In this document: in pieces, positions 11,601 to 26,600 of the stretch | How the letters are laid out: each line of letters starts with the position of its first letter | How positions within the stretch are numbered: position 1 is the stretch's first letter | Assembly (NCBI GenBank): GCA_964405835.1 | Contig: CAYOPN010000006.1 | Span: forward strand, 1 to 61,332 | From: JAJVIP01 sp964405835 | GTDB taxonomy: Bacteria; Elusimicrobiota; Elusimicrobia; F11 | Length of the DNA: 61,332 nt | Direction of reading: 5' to 3' | The notes under the pieces: model-generated | What the model saw: only the letters and a program-made list of their open reading frames with translations | Database searches by the model: none | What the model was told of the DNA's origin: nothing | Made by a program: the position numbers and the translations under genes

Positions 11601-14600
11601 CGACAGTGGACTCGTCGTTCGGGGGAACGGTTTCCAGCGTCACCATCACCTCGGCTTTCGTGAGCACGATGGCGGTGGCGCGGTCACTGACCATGAGTGC
11701 GACGTTCTATCAACTCGGTGGAGTTGTCGATTTTTCCTCTCAAACCATCACGTTGAACGGCCATTACAATCTCGGCGGCGGCACGGTCACGATGACCACG
11801 GCGCAGATTGTTACCAATAGCACGTGGACCGTCTCCGGCGGAACCTTCACGGCCGGCACGTCCACGGTTTCCTTCCCGCTAAATGGCCAATATATTTATG
11901 GTTCTCTTGATCTGTACAACCTCAAACTCAACGCGTCGGCAGCGAGGACGATTGCTGCCGGTTCGACGTTGACCGCGAATGGACTGCTCACCATCGGCGG
12001 CGGAGGGAGCGGAGGCTCTGTTAATGGCGGCGCCATTCGGGCGCGCGGAGACATTACCCAAACCACCAACATGGAGGAAGGAAGCACGCTTATTTATATT
12101 GACGGAACCGGGAATCAGACCTTTACCGGTCTCGGCACACTTGGTGGAAACGCGTTTAATTCGGTAATTATCGATAAATCGGGAGGCACGCTGACATTGG
12201 CGGGCATTATTAGCACCTCTGCGGATTGGACCCACCAGCAAGGAACGTTAAACGTCGCCGGCAGCACGGTGGCGTTCATATCCAATGGCGCTGCTTTCGG
12301 CGTGTTCACGTTGGACAATGCGGCTTTCATGACTTCCGGATCTCGCACAGTGGCCGCCGGCTCCACGGTCACGGTGCAAGGGCACCTTACCATCGGGGGC
12401 GGCGGCGGTTGCGGATATGTGATTGGCGGCGGTACGGTGGTGGCTCAAGGGAACATTACGATGGATACAAATCACTGCGGCGGTTCGGCGTTGTTGTTGA
12501 TCAATGGGACTGGAGCCCAAACATTCGCGGGAATTCCGTCCTCGAATCCTCCGCGAACGCGGATTGACAAGCCATCCGGAGCATTGACACTCGCTGGTAA
12601 TATTTTTGTGAGTGAAGAATTCACGTACGTTCAGGGCACGCTGCTCCCCGCCGGAAGTACCGTCACGTTTGTCGGGGGGAACCCTCCGCCAGGGTATTTG
12701 ATTTTCGGCTCCCCCACGTTGGACGGTGTTCATTTTTTCGGGAGTGGAGCGCGCGTCTTGGCGACCGGGTCCACGATCACGGCGCAAGGGAAACTTGTCA
12801 TTGAGGGCGGTTCGAGCGCAGGAAACTTTGATGGCGGCGCCATTAACGCGCAAGGCGATGTGACGATAGGGAACCAAGCGCAAGGCGGCACCACCCTGTT
12901 GCATTTCACCGGCGGCGCAAACCAGACATATACCAATCCTTACAGCGGCACGTATAACGCGGTGAGCAACGACTGGATCATCAACAAAACCGGCGGCCAA
13001 GTCATTTTGGCATCCAGTGTCACCTTGTCGACCGCCGGGCAGGACCTGATTATCGCGTCAGGAACATTGAACTTGAACGGACAAAACCTTCGCGTCAACG
13101 GATCTTCGGCGCAATTGCTGATTCAAAACGGCGGCAACCTCCAGCTCCAAGGCGGCGAGGTCATCACGCGCAACACCGGCTATCCGCAATTCCTGTCCGG
13201 CAGCAGCGTTACCTACGTCGGCGACGGCGACGCGGTCATCAGCACTTATACACTGACGCGACTGGCGACTAGCTACTCGAATCTGGTGATTAATTCCACC
13301 GGCACCGCCTACGATCTGTTCCGCACGACGAACCAAATGCTGGTGAGCGGCAACTTTGTGGTGACGTCGAGCGCGAACCTTCAATTTCTGGCTGGCTCCA
13401 CCTTCACGGTGGGCAACTTCAATTTGACCGGCAGCGCTGTTCACAAAATAAATTTGAATTCCGATACCGGCAGCAGCGTGTGGTACCTGAACAACACGGG
13501 AACGAACAACGTCACGTTTGTCGACGTGGCGTACTCGAGCGCGTCGGCCGGAGTTGCGATCGACGCGGACGATGGCACCAGCGTCAACTCCGGCAACAAC
13601 ACCAATTGGTTGTTCCCATCGGATACTGGCCACCGATATTGGGTGGCCTCGGCGCCGGGGAATTGGTCCACCGCCGCCAACTGGTCTTATTATTCCGGTG
13701 GGCCCGGCGGGTACGCGGTAGTTTCAACGCATGCGGTGGTGTTTGACGGGAGCGGGTTGGGCGTGTCGACCGTCGACCCCGGGTTTGGTGGAACCATTTC
13801 ATCGGTGACAATAACCCCCGCGTTCGTCAGCTCCGTCACGTTGGCGCGGTCGTTGACAGTGAGCAGCACTTTTTATCAGCAAGGCGGCCAGTTTAATGGC
13901 AGCAGCCAAACATTAACCCTGAACGGATCCTTTACTCTTGCCGGGGGGACGTTCACGCTGAGCACCGCTCAAGTGAATGCGGCGGCCAATTGGGCGGTTG
14001 TCGGTGGCACCTTCGTGGCGGGGACGTCCACGGTTACGTTTGGAGGCAGTCATAATATTACCGGCAGCCACACCTTGTACAACGTGGCTTTCGTCAGTGG
14101 CGGAGGCGCGGTTGCAACCATTGCGACGGTTTCTACCGTGACGGTGCAGGGTCTGCTTACATTAGGGCCAGATGCCAATCATGTTCTCAATGGTGGTTTC
14201 GTTCAAGCAAACGGTGACATTGTTTCAACGGGGCTTGGCGCCGGGAGCGCAACTTTGTTGATTGCCGGAAATGCTGATCAGATTCTGTATGGCGATGGAG
14301 CTGGCCGTTTGCCGGCCGTCGTTATTCAAAAACCCGCTGGAACGCTTCGCATCCGGGGCGCTTTGGAAGCGTTGGTTTCTTGGGCTTATATTTCTGGTGG
14401 CATCGACGCCGCCGGCAGCACCGTCACACTTAATTGTTCGTCGATCACTGGATCGCATACACTCGATAACATCCGATTTTACGCCGGCGGCGGCGCCACA
14501 TTTACGTTGGGAAGCGGCACCACGCTCACGGCCACCGGAGACTTATTAGCGGATGGAAGTGTTGCCTACACCGTAACAGGCGGACAATTTCTCATCCAAG

Positions 14601-17600
14601 GCAATGCGGCGTTCCCTCAGGTGGCCGACTTTAATTCGCCGGTTTCGATGATCGGCGACAGGGATGTGACGTTCGCGTCGCCAATTGATCGTTTCAACGG
14701 TTCGCTGGTCATTGACAAATCCACCGGATCGGTGAAGCTCACAACCAATCTTAACCTGGATGCGGCGAGTCAGAATTTGACCATTCAATCCGGAACCTTG
14801 AATTTGGACGGATACCGATTAAAAGTGAACGCGGCGTCGGCGCAGTTGATTGTCCAAAATGGCGGCAACCTCCGATTACGTGGCGATGAAAATGTCATCG
14901 CCAATACCGGCTATCCTCAATTCCTTAGTGGTTCGTCCGCCACCTTTGTCGGGGACGGTGACGCGGTGATCAGTACCTACACACTGACGCGTTTCACAAC
15001 GTCCTACTCAAACCTCCTTATTACCTCCACCGGCACCGCCTACGACTTGTTCCGCACCACCAACCAAATGCTTGTGAGCGGAAATTTTGTGGTGACCTCG
15101 AGCGCGAATCTTCAATTCTTGGCGGGCTCGACCTTCACCGTCGGGAATTTTAATTTGACCGGCGACAGCGGCCACCGCATCAACTTGAATTCGGACACGG
15201 GCGCGGGTGTGTGGTACTTGAACAACACGAGCACGAACACGGTGAGCTTTGTCGACGTCGCGTACTCCAGCGCGTCGGCGGGACAAACTATTTACGCCGA
15301 CAATTCCATCGACAGCTTGAACAACACGAACTGGGTTTTCCGCAGCACGATGCCGGACAATGGCATCCGTTACTGGATCGCCGCGGCGGCGGGCAACTGG
15401 AGTACGGCGAGCAATTGGTCAACCTGCTCCGGCTGCGGCCCCGCGGGCGGCGTGCCACTTTCTTCGCATACGGTGGTGTTTGACGGGAACGGGTTGGGAG
15501 AGTCGACGGTAAACACCGCTTTCGGCGGCACCGTGTCGAGCATGACGATCTTCTCGGGCTTCACGAGCACTCTTACATTGGCGCGGGCACTCACGACCAA
15601 CGGGACGTTCTACCAACATGGCGGGTCCGTTTTTGCAAGCAGCCAAACATTGACATTAGGTGGAATAGGCGGATTTAATTTGACCGGCGGAACATTCACA
15701 TTGACGACCGGCGCGATCACCTCGTTCATCCGATTCGCGGTGACCGGAGGAAACTTCTCAGCCGGAACATCGACCGTGTCGACAAATTCCAACTCCGTGC
15801 TTGAGGGTGGTTGCACGTTCTACAACTTGGCCCTCGATAATAATTCGGTTACAACAATTATTCCATTGGGATCGTCATTTACGGTGGCCGGGCTTCTTAC
15901 GCGTGGATCAAGTTGGGACGGCGGGGGGCAAATCGACGCGTGGGGCGATGTCGTCAATGAAATTAATGTCGGTGAGGGACCGGCTAAGCTGCGAATCTCG
16001 GGAACGGCAGACCAGCTTCTCACTCAGCTTGGGGCAGGCGGTAGTATTCCTGTTTTCATCATCGACAAGCCGAGCGGCGTATTTACCATGACCGGCGTGC
16101 AAGGCTACCCTCGTGATTTCACCTATGTCAGGGGCATCCTCGATGTTGTGAACAGCACGGTCATTTTCAACGGAGGCGGCCAGACAATTTATGGTTCCCC
16201 GGTTTTGGGGAACGTTAAATTTTCCAATCCCGGCGGCGCCGCGACCATCGCCTCTGGTTCGACTTTGACTGCCACTGGAGTTTTAACCATTGTTTCTAAT
16301 TATCCCGCCATTCTCGGCGGCGCGTTATTTATCCGAGGTAACGTTGACATGACAGGCGGTCGTCCCAGCGGCGCCAGTCCGTTCTATTTCACGGGCAGCG
16401 CTGACCAATTAGTAAATCTCACTAACAATGAATCTGCCATCAACCGCAACGTTACCGTCAACAAGACGGGCGGTTCGGTTATCTTGTTGTCTTCTTGTGC
16501 GTTCGTCACCGCCAGTCAACAATTTCGGATTTTGTCAGGCACGTTCGATTTGAATGGCCACGACCTCTTCGTGAACGGTTCCGGAACTTCGTTCACTGTC
16601 GAGAACACGGGCAACCTGAAGCTCCAAGGCGGAGAGCAAGTGGTCACCAACACCGGTTACCCGCAATTTTTATCTGGATCCTCCGCCACGTTCGTCGGTG
16701 ATGGCGATGCGGTTGTTTCAACGTATACGCTGACGCGTTTGACGACGAGTTACTCCAACCTCCTTATTACTTCCACCGGCACCGCCTACGACTTGTTCCG
16801 CTCCACCGACAAAATGCTCGTCAGCGGCAACTTCGTGGTGACCTCAAGCGCCAACCTGCAGTTCTTGGCCGGATCGACATTCACCGTGGGAAATTTCAAC
16901 CTGACCGGCCACAGTGGCCACCGCATCAACTTGAATTCGGACACGGGCGCGGGTGTGTGGTATTTGAACAACACAACGATAAACACCGTCACGTTTGTCG
17001 ATGTGGCCTATTCCAGCGCGTCGGCCGGAATAACGATTGACGCGGACGATGGCAGCAGCGTCAACTCGGGCAACAACACGAATTGGTTGTTCCCATCGGA
17101 TACCGGCCTGCGTTACTGGGTGGCCCCCTCCGCTGGGAATTGGTCAGACCCTAACAATTGGGCCTTTAGCTCCGGGGGTTCCGCTGGTGCGGGCGTGCCG
17201 CTGGCGACGCACACCGTTGTTTTCGACGGTGGTAGCGTAAGCTCGGCCACTGTCAATTCAACCGTTTTAATAGCCAGTTTCACGATGAGCGGTTTCTCCG
17301 CGCAACTGAACACGAACGGCTACAATTTTGTTGTGTCGAGCAATGTCACGCAGACAAGCGGAAACATTGTGCTCAGCACGTCACAGGTTTCGATCGGCGG
17401 TGATTTCCTGCGGACCGCGGGCGAGTTCAACGCCGGAATGTCGACGGTGACGTTCACGGCCGTCACGATCAGCTCGATTACCGGATCCACGACGTTCTAT
17501 GGACTCCGCGCTTTGACACCGGGTGCGACGATTGCCTTCACGGCCGGCACGACGCAGTACGTAACACGCATGTCGGAATTCCAAAACATCTCATTGCTAT

Positions 17601-20600
17601 CAACCAATGCCAATGCTACTTGGTACTTCACGCAAACCGGCTCGAGCCAGACCGCTGTGGGCGTGCGCGTGCAGGATTCGAACGCGCTCGGTGGCCGAAC
17701 GATGATCGCCGACGCGACCAGTGTCAACAACGGCAACAACCGCAATTGGAACTTCGGCGTTCAAACGCTTTACTGGGTTGCTCCTTCCGCTGGAAATTGG
17801 AGCGATCCGAACAACTGGTCATTTAGCTCCGGAGGCTCCGCCGCCGGGATTACACCGGATTCCGATGACATCGTGATTTTTGACGGCGGGTCGGTTCAGG
17901 ATTCGACCGTTGATGCGTCCTTCGCAGGGACTGTCTCCACTTTAACCATCAACAACACGTATCCCGGCACGCTCGCGCAGGCTCGTTCCTTAACCGTCAG
18001 CCAAACGTTCACGCTCTCCGGAAGCTCTTTTGCGCAAGGGGCCAATGATTTAACGGTTAACAATTTCACGCAAAGCTCCGGAACATTTAACGGAGGGGGC
18101 TACACTGTTGCGATCTCTCGTGATTTCACTCTGTCCGGAGGAACCTTCACCGCTCCGGCTACATTGGCCGTGAGTCGAAACTTTACTCACACCGCTGGCG
18201 GTGTTTTCAACCGGAATAATAGTTCGGTGAGCTTATATGGCGGAACGATCGATGTGAACGGAAGTGAAACATTCCATGTCCTGCTGCTCGGGTTGTTTAA
18301 CACGGTAACCATTAGCGCCAACGATGTATTGGTTGTTGAAGGTGATTTAAATTTTGGCCCCGGCGGCGTTGTGAATGGTTCAACGGTTGAAGCTCGTGGT
18401 CGAGTCGTTATCTTCGGCAGTTTTAATGGGGGTACCGCTGCGCTTCGGATGGCTGGCGGAAATGATCAGGCTATTAGTGCCTCCGCTGCGGATCGGTTCG
18501 ATGGTGATATTTCCATTGAGAAATCCGGTGGAACCGTGGTGATGTTGGATGCTTTGACTTTAAATGCGGCCAATCAGGATCTCGTGGTTACCTCCGGCAC
18601 GTTCGATCTGAACGGAAAAAATCTTACTGTCAACGGGGCGTCGGGGCAATTGGTGGTTGGAAACGGCGGGAACCTGCAATTGCAAGGCGGCGAAACAATC
18701 ACGGCCAACACCAGCAACCCTCAATTGTTAACTGGCAGCAGCGTGACCTACACCGGCGGCAGCGGCAATAAAACCATTAAAAATTATGAGTACAGCAACC
18801 TGATCATTTCGACGATAACAACTTCACAAGTTTACAGCTTGCCGGCGATATCAACTGTCACTCGTAATTTGGTTATCAATGCGGGGACATTGGACGCGAC
18901 GGCTGCAAATTATCCCTTGAGCGTGGGCGGCAACTGGACCGTTGCGAACGGCACGTTCACCGCGCGCAATTCTACAGTGACGGTCTATAGTCCATTGGCT
19001 ATGGTCCATAGTCTAAGTGGATCGACGACATTTTATGGATTAAGGGCGTTGACCCCCGGCGGTACGATCCAATTCCAGGTGGGCTCGACCAACTACGCGA
19101 CGAACATGGTCGAATTCCGCAACATCGGCCTGCGCTCCGACGGTGCGAGCGGCACCACATGGTATTTCTCGTACACCGGTTCATCGCAAACGCTGAGCGG
19201 ACTGAGCGTCCGCGATTCGAACGCGAGCCCCAACGGGGGCCTGTTGATGGATGCGAGCGCGGACCCGACCACGGTTAATTTGGGGAACAACACAAATTGG
19301 GCTTTCTCTAGCGTTGCAGCCGACACCGGCCTCCGTTATTGGGTTGCTGTGGGGCCTGGCGACTGGAGCAACGCTACAAACTGGGCGCTGGTGTCGGGCG
19401 GTACCGGCGGATACGCAGTATTGTCGACGCACACGGTGGTGTTCGACGGCGCTTCGGTGTTCGTGTCGACGGTGGACGCGGGTTTTGCGGGAACAGTTTC
19501 GTCCATGAATGTGACCACGGCCTACACCGGGACCATTTATCTGGGGCGCGCGCTGGCTGTGTCGAACACATTAACACTCTCCTCCGGCACCTTTGATACG
19601 ACCTCCTCCAATTACGCCTTGACCTTGGCCACCACCGTGATCAACGGCGGAGTCTTCAAGGCCAACGGCTCCGCCATCGCGGCGTCCAGCGATTGGACTT
19701 TCAGCAGCGGCAATTTCATCGCGGGTGCTTCGACGGTGACTTTCAATGGAAATCAAATCATCACGGGTCCGCTGACCAGCCCCGCGACATTTTTCAACGT
19801 CCGGTTCACGCAATCAAATGGACCTTCCAAGACCATCGCCGGAGGGTCCACCATCACCACCACGGGACTCCTTACCATCGGAGATAGCTTAGCGCCGGTT
19901 AATTTTTACGGAGGAACGTTGGAGGCCAAGGGAAACATCACCATCCCGGTAACCCAGGGGGGCGGAGGAACAACAGCTCTCCTTGTTAATGGAGCAGGCA
20001 ATCAGACACTTCTTGGCAACAACGTCCAAAGCCATGTTTTCTTCCCTGTCACCATCAATAAACCTTCCGGAACATTGACCATTGCCGGGCTCATTTCAAC
20101 GGCGAATAACTGGACGTATCTAGCTGGAACCTTGAGTGTCGCGGGGAGCACGGTGGTGTTTAATGGCGCCAATCAAATCACCGGTTCGCATGTGTTGGAT
20201 TCCGTCAAATTTCTTTTCACATACGATCAAACGAAGACCATCGCGACCGGGACCACGCTCACGGTCACGGGATTGTTAACGCTGGGAACGAACGCTTCAA
20301 ACGAACGTGTCAATGGAGGAAACCTCGTGGCCCAAGGGGATATTATCGTCGGGAGTGCTTTTGGAGGCACGTCCGAACTTCTCATCAACGGTTCCGCGAA
20401 TCAACAATTAATTGGACAAGAAACAAACATGTTCGCTTTTTCCATATTTCTTCCATTGACCATTGATAAACCCAGCGGAACGCTGACCCTCTCCGGTGCG
20501 CTCGTGACCGGCTCCACCTGGACGTATACGCAAGGAAATTTGAGCGTGGCCGGCAGCACGGTTGTTTTCAACCGCGGCACGGGAGGTTCCTTCCCTCAGA

Positions 20601-23600
20601 GTCAGACGATTTCCGGATCCCATACGCTTGGGAATGTGGTGTTCCAAGGATCCATGGGTCGGGCCAAGGTGATCGCTTCGGCCAGCACGCTCACGGTTTC
20701 CGGTCTCTTGACCATTGGCGACGTGTCCAATGGTTCCAATTTGGTGGATATCAACACGGGCGCTTTGGCGGCCCAGGGAGATGTGGTTATCGGGAGCGCT
20801 TTACAGGGCGGCACGGCGCGGTTGCTCTTCACCGGCGCCAACACGCAAACCTACACCAACGCGAGCAATGCCGCGAACTTAAGCGGAAACTGGATTCTTA
20901 ACAAAACCGCGGGCTCCGTAGTGCTGCGGTCCACGGTGACGCTCAATGCCAATAACCAAGACTTTGTGCTGGCCTCCGGCACCTTGGACTTGGACGGCAA
21001 CAAGCTCGCGGTGAATGGATCCTCCGGCCGGTTGATTGTTGAAAACGGCGGCAACCTCCGGTTGCGCGGCGATGAAAATGTCATTGCCAATACCGGCAAC
21101 CCGCAGTTCTTAGCAGGATCCTCCGCTACCTACGTCGGCAACGGAGATGCGGTGATCAGTACGTACACGCTGACGCGCATCACCACGTCCTATTCCAATC
21201 TCATCATCAATTCCACCGGCACTGCGTACGACCTGTTCCGCACGACGAACCAAATGCTGGTGAACGGTAACTTCGTCGTGACCTCGAGCGCGAACTTGCA
21301 GTTCTTGGCGGGGTCGACGTTTACTGTAGGCAACTTCAATTTGACCGGCGACAGCGGGCACCGCATCAACTTGAATTCCGACACCGGCAGCAGCGTGTGG
21401 TATCTCAACAACACCGGATCGAACAACGTTTCGTTTGTGGATGTTGCGTACTCGAGCGCGTCGTTGGGGCAGACCATCATTGCGAACGATTCTACGAGCA
21501 TCGATTCCGGCAACAACACCAATTGGTTGTTCCCCTCCTACGCTGACAATGGGGTCAGATACTGGATCGCTCCTGCTGCGGGGAACTGGTCCGATCCGAG
21601 CAATTGGGCGCTTAGCTCCGGAGGGCCTGCGGCCGGCGGCGTGCCGCTGTCGACGCACACGGTCGTGTTTGACGCGGGCTCGGTGCAGGTGTCGACGGTG
21701 AACGCCGGGTTTGCCGGGACCATTTCCTCGATCACCATCCAGAGCGGTTACACGGGCGCTGTTTATCTCGCGCGATCTTTGACTGTCAACACTACATTCC
21801 AGCAGTTGGGTGGGACGATGTATCTGGGCGCGGAACAGCTTCGAATCTATGGGGACTTCTTGCGTGCGGGTGGAGTATTTAATGCTGAACAATCCACTGT
21901 CAGCTTCAACAATGGGGGCCGGAGCCTAATGGGATCGACGACCTTCTACAATCTTGAGTTTGGTTTGGCCGGCACTGACACCTTCCTGAATGGAGGCTCC
22001 ACTTATACGGTTTATGGTTTGTTGACATTGGCGGACGGTGGCACAGTGGGAGGGACGCTGGAGGCGCGAGGGGATATTGCTTTGGCTGCCGTCCAATTCA
22101 ATACCTACGACACCAACCTGATCATCAACGGAAGCGGTGCGCAGTCATTGTCGGGTGTTACGGGCAGACTTGGAAATGTCGTGATAGGAAAAACCGCAGG
22201 AACATTAACGCTTGGTGGAGTCTTTGGCGTCAATCGGAATTGGAACAATCTAAATGCGGGCGGCAATGTGAATGCTTTGGTTGGCAGTACCGTTATATTC
22301 CACGGCAGCTCGGGATTGTTGGGAGCGACCACCTTCTACAATCTCATCTTCACGCTTGCTGGGATCGATTCGACGATTGATGCGGCGGCAACAATTAATG
22401 TGATCGGGAATTTGACGATGGCCGATGGCAACATTAACACCGGTACGCTCTATGCCCACGGCAATATTGATGTGTCAGGAATCGTGCATGGTAACGCAAC
22501 GTTGCAATTCACTGGCGCGGCCAATCAGACCTATACAACCGCCGGCCATAATATCGACGGCAATTGGTTCATTAATAAGTCGGGCGGAAAAGTGGTGTTG
22601 AATTCGCTCATTACATTGGACAGCGGCGAAAATATAACCATTAGCTCAGGTACGTTGGATCTGAATGGGAATAACATTGTCCTCAGCGGTGGCTCATCTC
22701 TCCTTTCAGTGGGCGCGCGCGGCAACTTGCAGTTGAATGGGGATGAGAATGTCGCGACAGTTGCCAAATATTTCCTCGCCGGATCCTCCGCCACGTTCGT
22801 TGGCAACGGCGACGCGGTGATCAGCACTTACACGCTGACGCGGCTGACGACGAGCTACTCGAACCTGGTCATTAATTCCACGGGCACGGCCTACGATCTG
22901 TTCCGCACCACGGCTGCGATGCTCGTCAGCAACAACTTCGTGGTGACCTCGAGCGCGAACTTGCAGTTCCTCGCGGGGTCGACCTTCACTGTTGGCAACT
23001 TCTCGCTCACCGGTAACGCCGTGCACCGCATCAACTTGAATTCAGATACGGGTTCGAGCGTGTGGTACTTGAACAACACGTCGACCAACAACGTCACGTA
23101 TGTGGACGTCGCCTATTCGAGCGCGTCATTGGGAATCGAGATCGATGCGGATGACGGCTCGAGCGTTGATTCCGGCAACAACACGAACTGGCGCTTCCCG
23201 GCGCCGGACGGCGGCGTTCGTTATTGGGTCGCTTCGGCGGCGGGGAATTGGTCGAACGCGGCGAACTGGTCGTACTTCTCTGGTGGGCCTGGCGGGTACG
23301 CTTTGTATTCGACGCACACGGTCGTGTTTGACGCGGGCTCGGTGCAGGTGTCGACGGTGAACGCTGGGTTCGTGGGTACGGTTGCATCCATGACCGTTAC
23401 TTCCGGATACACCGGAACGATTTTCCTTGGGCGCAATTTGACGGTCACGAACGCGACCACGTTGGGTGGCGGTACCTTCGACACCAGTACCTCAAACTAT
23501 TCGTTAACGTTCAGCACGATTATCTTCGGTGGCGGAACGTTAAATGCCAACAGTTCGGAAATTGAGGTTAATAGCGACTGGTTCCTTACGAGCGGCGCTT

Positions 23601-26600
23601 TCAACGCGGGGCAATCGACGGTGACGTTCAGAGACAATCAACGCATCACCGGTTCGGCCACGTTCTACAACCTGTACTTCTATAGCCCCGGATCGGGAAG
23701 CATCAAAACAATGGACGCGACTTCCACGATGACGGTGCTCGGCCAATTGAAATTGGGGACGGTAAACCCGACAAGCATATACGGAAATCTCTTGGTGGCG
23801 AAAGGGAACGTGATTGTGGATCAGGGGTCGGGCCCGTATCCGCCTTTGACGCTGCTTGTGGATGGGACATCCGCCCAAACAATTACCGGAATCGCCGGAG
23901 TTGTTAAGGGGACCATCCCCGCCACTTTCATCAACAAGCCTACCGGTGTGTTGACCGTGGCTGGAGATTTCTATGCAAGCTCGTGGACATATGTAACAGG
24001 CAGCATGAGCGTGGCCGGCAGCACGGTTCATTTCTTTGCCGATGGATATGTATCTGGGTCGCATACATTGGGCAATGTTTGGTTTGGTGGAGCGGCCAGC
24101 ACCGCGAACTCATTCATTAATTCGGGAACGACACTCACTGTTTCTGGATTGCTGACGTTGGGAAGCGGCGTCAACCCGACAACGCTCAATGGTGGAGATT
24201 TGTTTGCTCAAGGGAACGTGTTGGTGAGAGAAGCGGGAATCTTGGGAACCACGCCGATTACTTTCACGGGCGCCGGAAGTCAAGAATTCACGTCGAATGG
24301 CACAGGCGCGCCGAACATGAGCAGCGATTGGAAAGTGAATAAGACCGGCGGATCCGTCGTTCTCCGGTCTTCCATGACGTTGAATGTTGCGGGACAAGAT
24401 CTGACCATCGCTACCGGCACCTTGAACATGAACAGCTTCAACTTGGACATTAACAACGCGCTCACGGTGGGCGCGCGCGGCAACTTGCAGTTGAATGGGG
24501 ATGAGTTGATTGTGTCTTTGTCCACGAGCTTGGTCGCGGGTTCGTCGGTCACGTATGTTGGAACCGCTGGTTCGTACACGCTGAAGAATTTCGCGTACTC
24601 GAACTTGACCGTGAATGGTGGCCAGTCGAGCGTGTTCAGCTTCCCGGCGAACTTGACCACGATCAACAATCTCACGATTTCGACTGGCATCGTGAACGCG
24701 GGCGCGTTCGCGTTCACCGGTGAGACACTCAGCAACAACGGCACGTTCCGCCTGGATGGCGGCAACGCGATCTCAATCACCAACGCAAACGACATCGATT
24801 CCGGTACCTGGGAATATGTCGGTACCGCCGGTCCGTACACGGTGCAGGATTTTGCGGCCAGCGACTATTACAACCTCCTTATTAATGGCAACGGCGCCAC
24901 GTTCAACTTGGGATCGGATTTGCACGTGCACAACCACCTTACTTTGGCCGACGGCGCGCTTGATCCGACCGCGACCAACCACGGTATTCGCGTGGCCGGC
25001 AATTGGACCAACGCGGCAACCTACGTGACGCGTCAGGCGACGGTGACGTTCAACGGGTCCACGGTTCAAACCTTGTCCGGTTCGACCACCTTCTATGGTC
25101 TGCGCGACATCACGAGCGGAACCACGCTGCAATTTGCGGTCGGCGCCACGCATTACGTGACTGGCATGGTGGAGATGCGCAACATCGGTCTGCGTTCAAC
25201 GGGTGCTGCCGGCACCACGTGGTACTTTACGGTCACGGGTTCGAGCCGCACGTTTGATCGTCTGACGGTTCGCGATTCGAACGCGTCGCTTGGGCAGCAG
25301 CTGCGCGCCGACAATTCGACGGACTTGGGCAACAACACGAACTGGGATTTCTTGGCGCCGAACGCGGTAAGCAATTTGTCGGCGGTTACCGGCGCGTTGA
25401 CCGGCAGCATCAACCTGACATGGAACGCGACCGGCGACGAAGCGGCGCTGGGTGCGCTCAACAATTCGACGTTCACAATCCAATACACGACGGACACTGC
25501 CTTCGCGAGCTGGGATCCCGTCTCCGCACAACCTGCGCATGTCTTCCGAATTCATTTAGCGACCAATGCTACGCCGGGCTCCGCCCAAGGATATACGCTT
25601 GCGGGTCTCGTCAACGGCAGCACCTACACGTTCCGTCTGTGGACGCGCGACGATGTTGACCGTTATTCGACGATCTCCAACTCCACGAGTGCCATGGCAG
25701 CCAACGGCCAGACCGTGACCTGGCTCGGCATCACGCCGTCATGGGAAGACGATGCGAACTGGTCGACCGGATTGCGTCCGACTTACGCCGATACCGTCAT
25801 TATCCCGGTCACCGGCAACAACCCGGTGATGACGTCATCGAACACGATTCTCGGCATCACCATGAACAGTGGCGCGTCGCTCACGCTCGAGAGCTCGACC
25901 TTTACGGTGAGCGGCGGCATCAATTCGAATGGAACATTGATTATCTCGACGGGCAACACAGTTTCTTTCCCGAGCAACGTGTGGGACGTCAATTCCGGAA
26001 CGGTTTCTTACGAAGGCGCGGCTTCCTTCACGGGCCTCATCGCCGGAAATATCTATAACAATCTGCGCATCAACAACGCGGGCGGCGCGTGGACGCTCAA
26101 TCAAGATCTCACTGTGAACAACGACTTCGTTCTCGATGCCGGCACGCTGAACGCGTCGAACCGTTTGATCTCGGTCGATCGCAATCTCCTTCGCACCGCC
26201 GGCGTGTTCACGGCGGGCACCTCGACGGTTACGCTCACGGGCACCGGAAGTGTGGCTGGGTTCACCGGCGCTAATGCATTTGCGCATCTCGCGTTGGCGG
26301 CCAACACCTACACGACCACGCTGGCCGGTAACATCGAAGCCAGCGCGACGCTTGCGTTCAATGGCGGCATCGTGTCGCAGTCCGGATCGCATGAGTTGAA
26401 ATTGGCGTCGCTCGCCGCGAACCCGGTTTCAATCACGGTCGGCACCGTCATGAACTTCTCGACCTTCACGTGGGAATCGTCGAACGCCCTGGCCACTCTG
26501 CCCGCGTTCGCTGGATACCCGGCGCTGATTCTGCAATCCAATCGCGCGGGTGTGGCTTCAACCTTCGCGCTGGCCGGCAATGTCACTGCTACCGAAGTGG

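Noticed and set aside
3003..25356. CRISPR-like regularly spaced repeats
   Set aside because: The repeats are long, in-frame protein modules with synonymous variation, and there are no cas genes.
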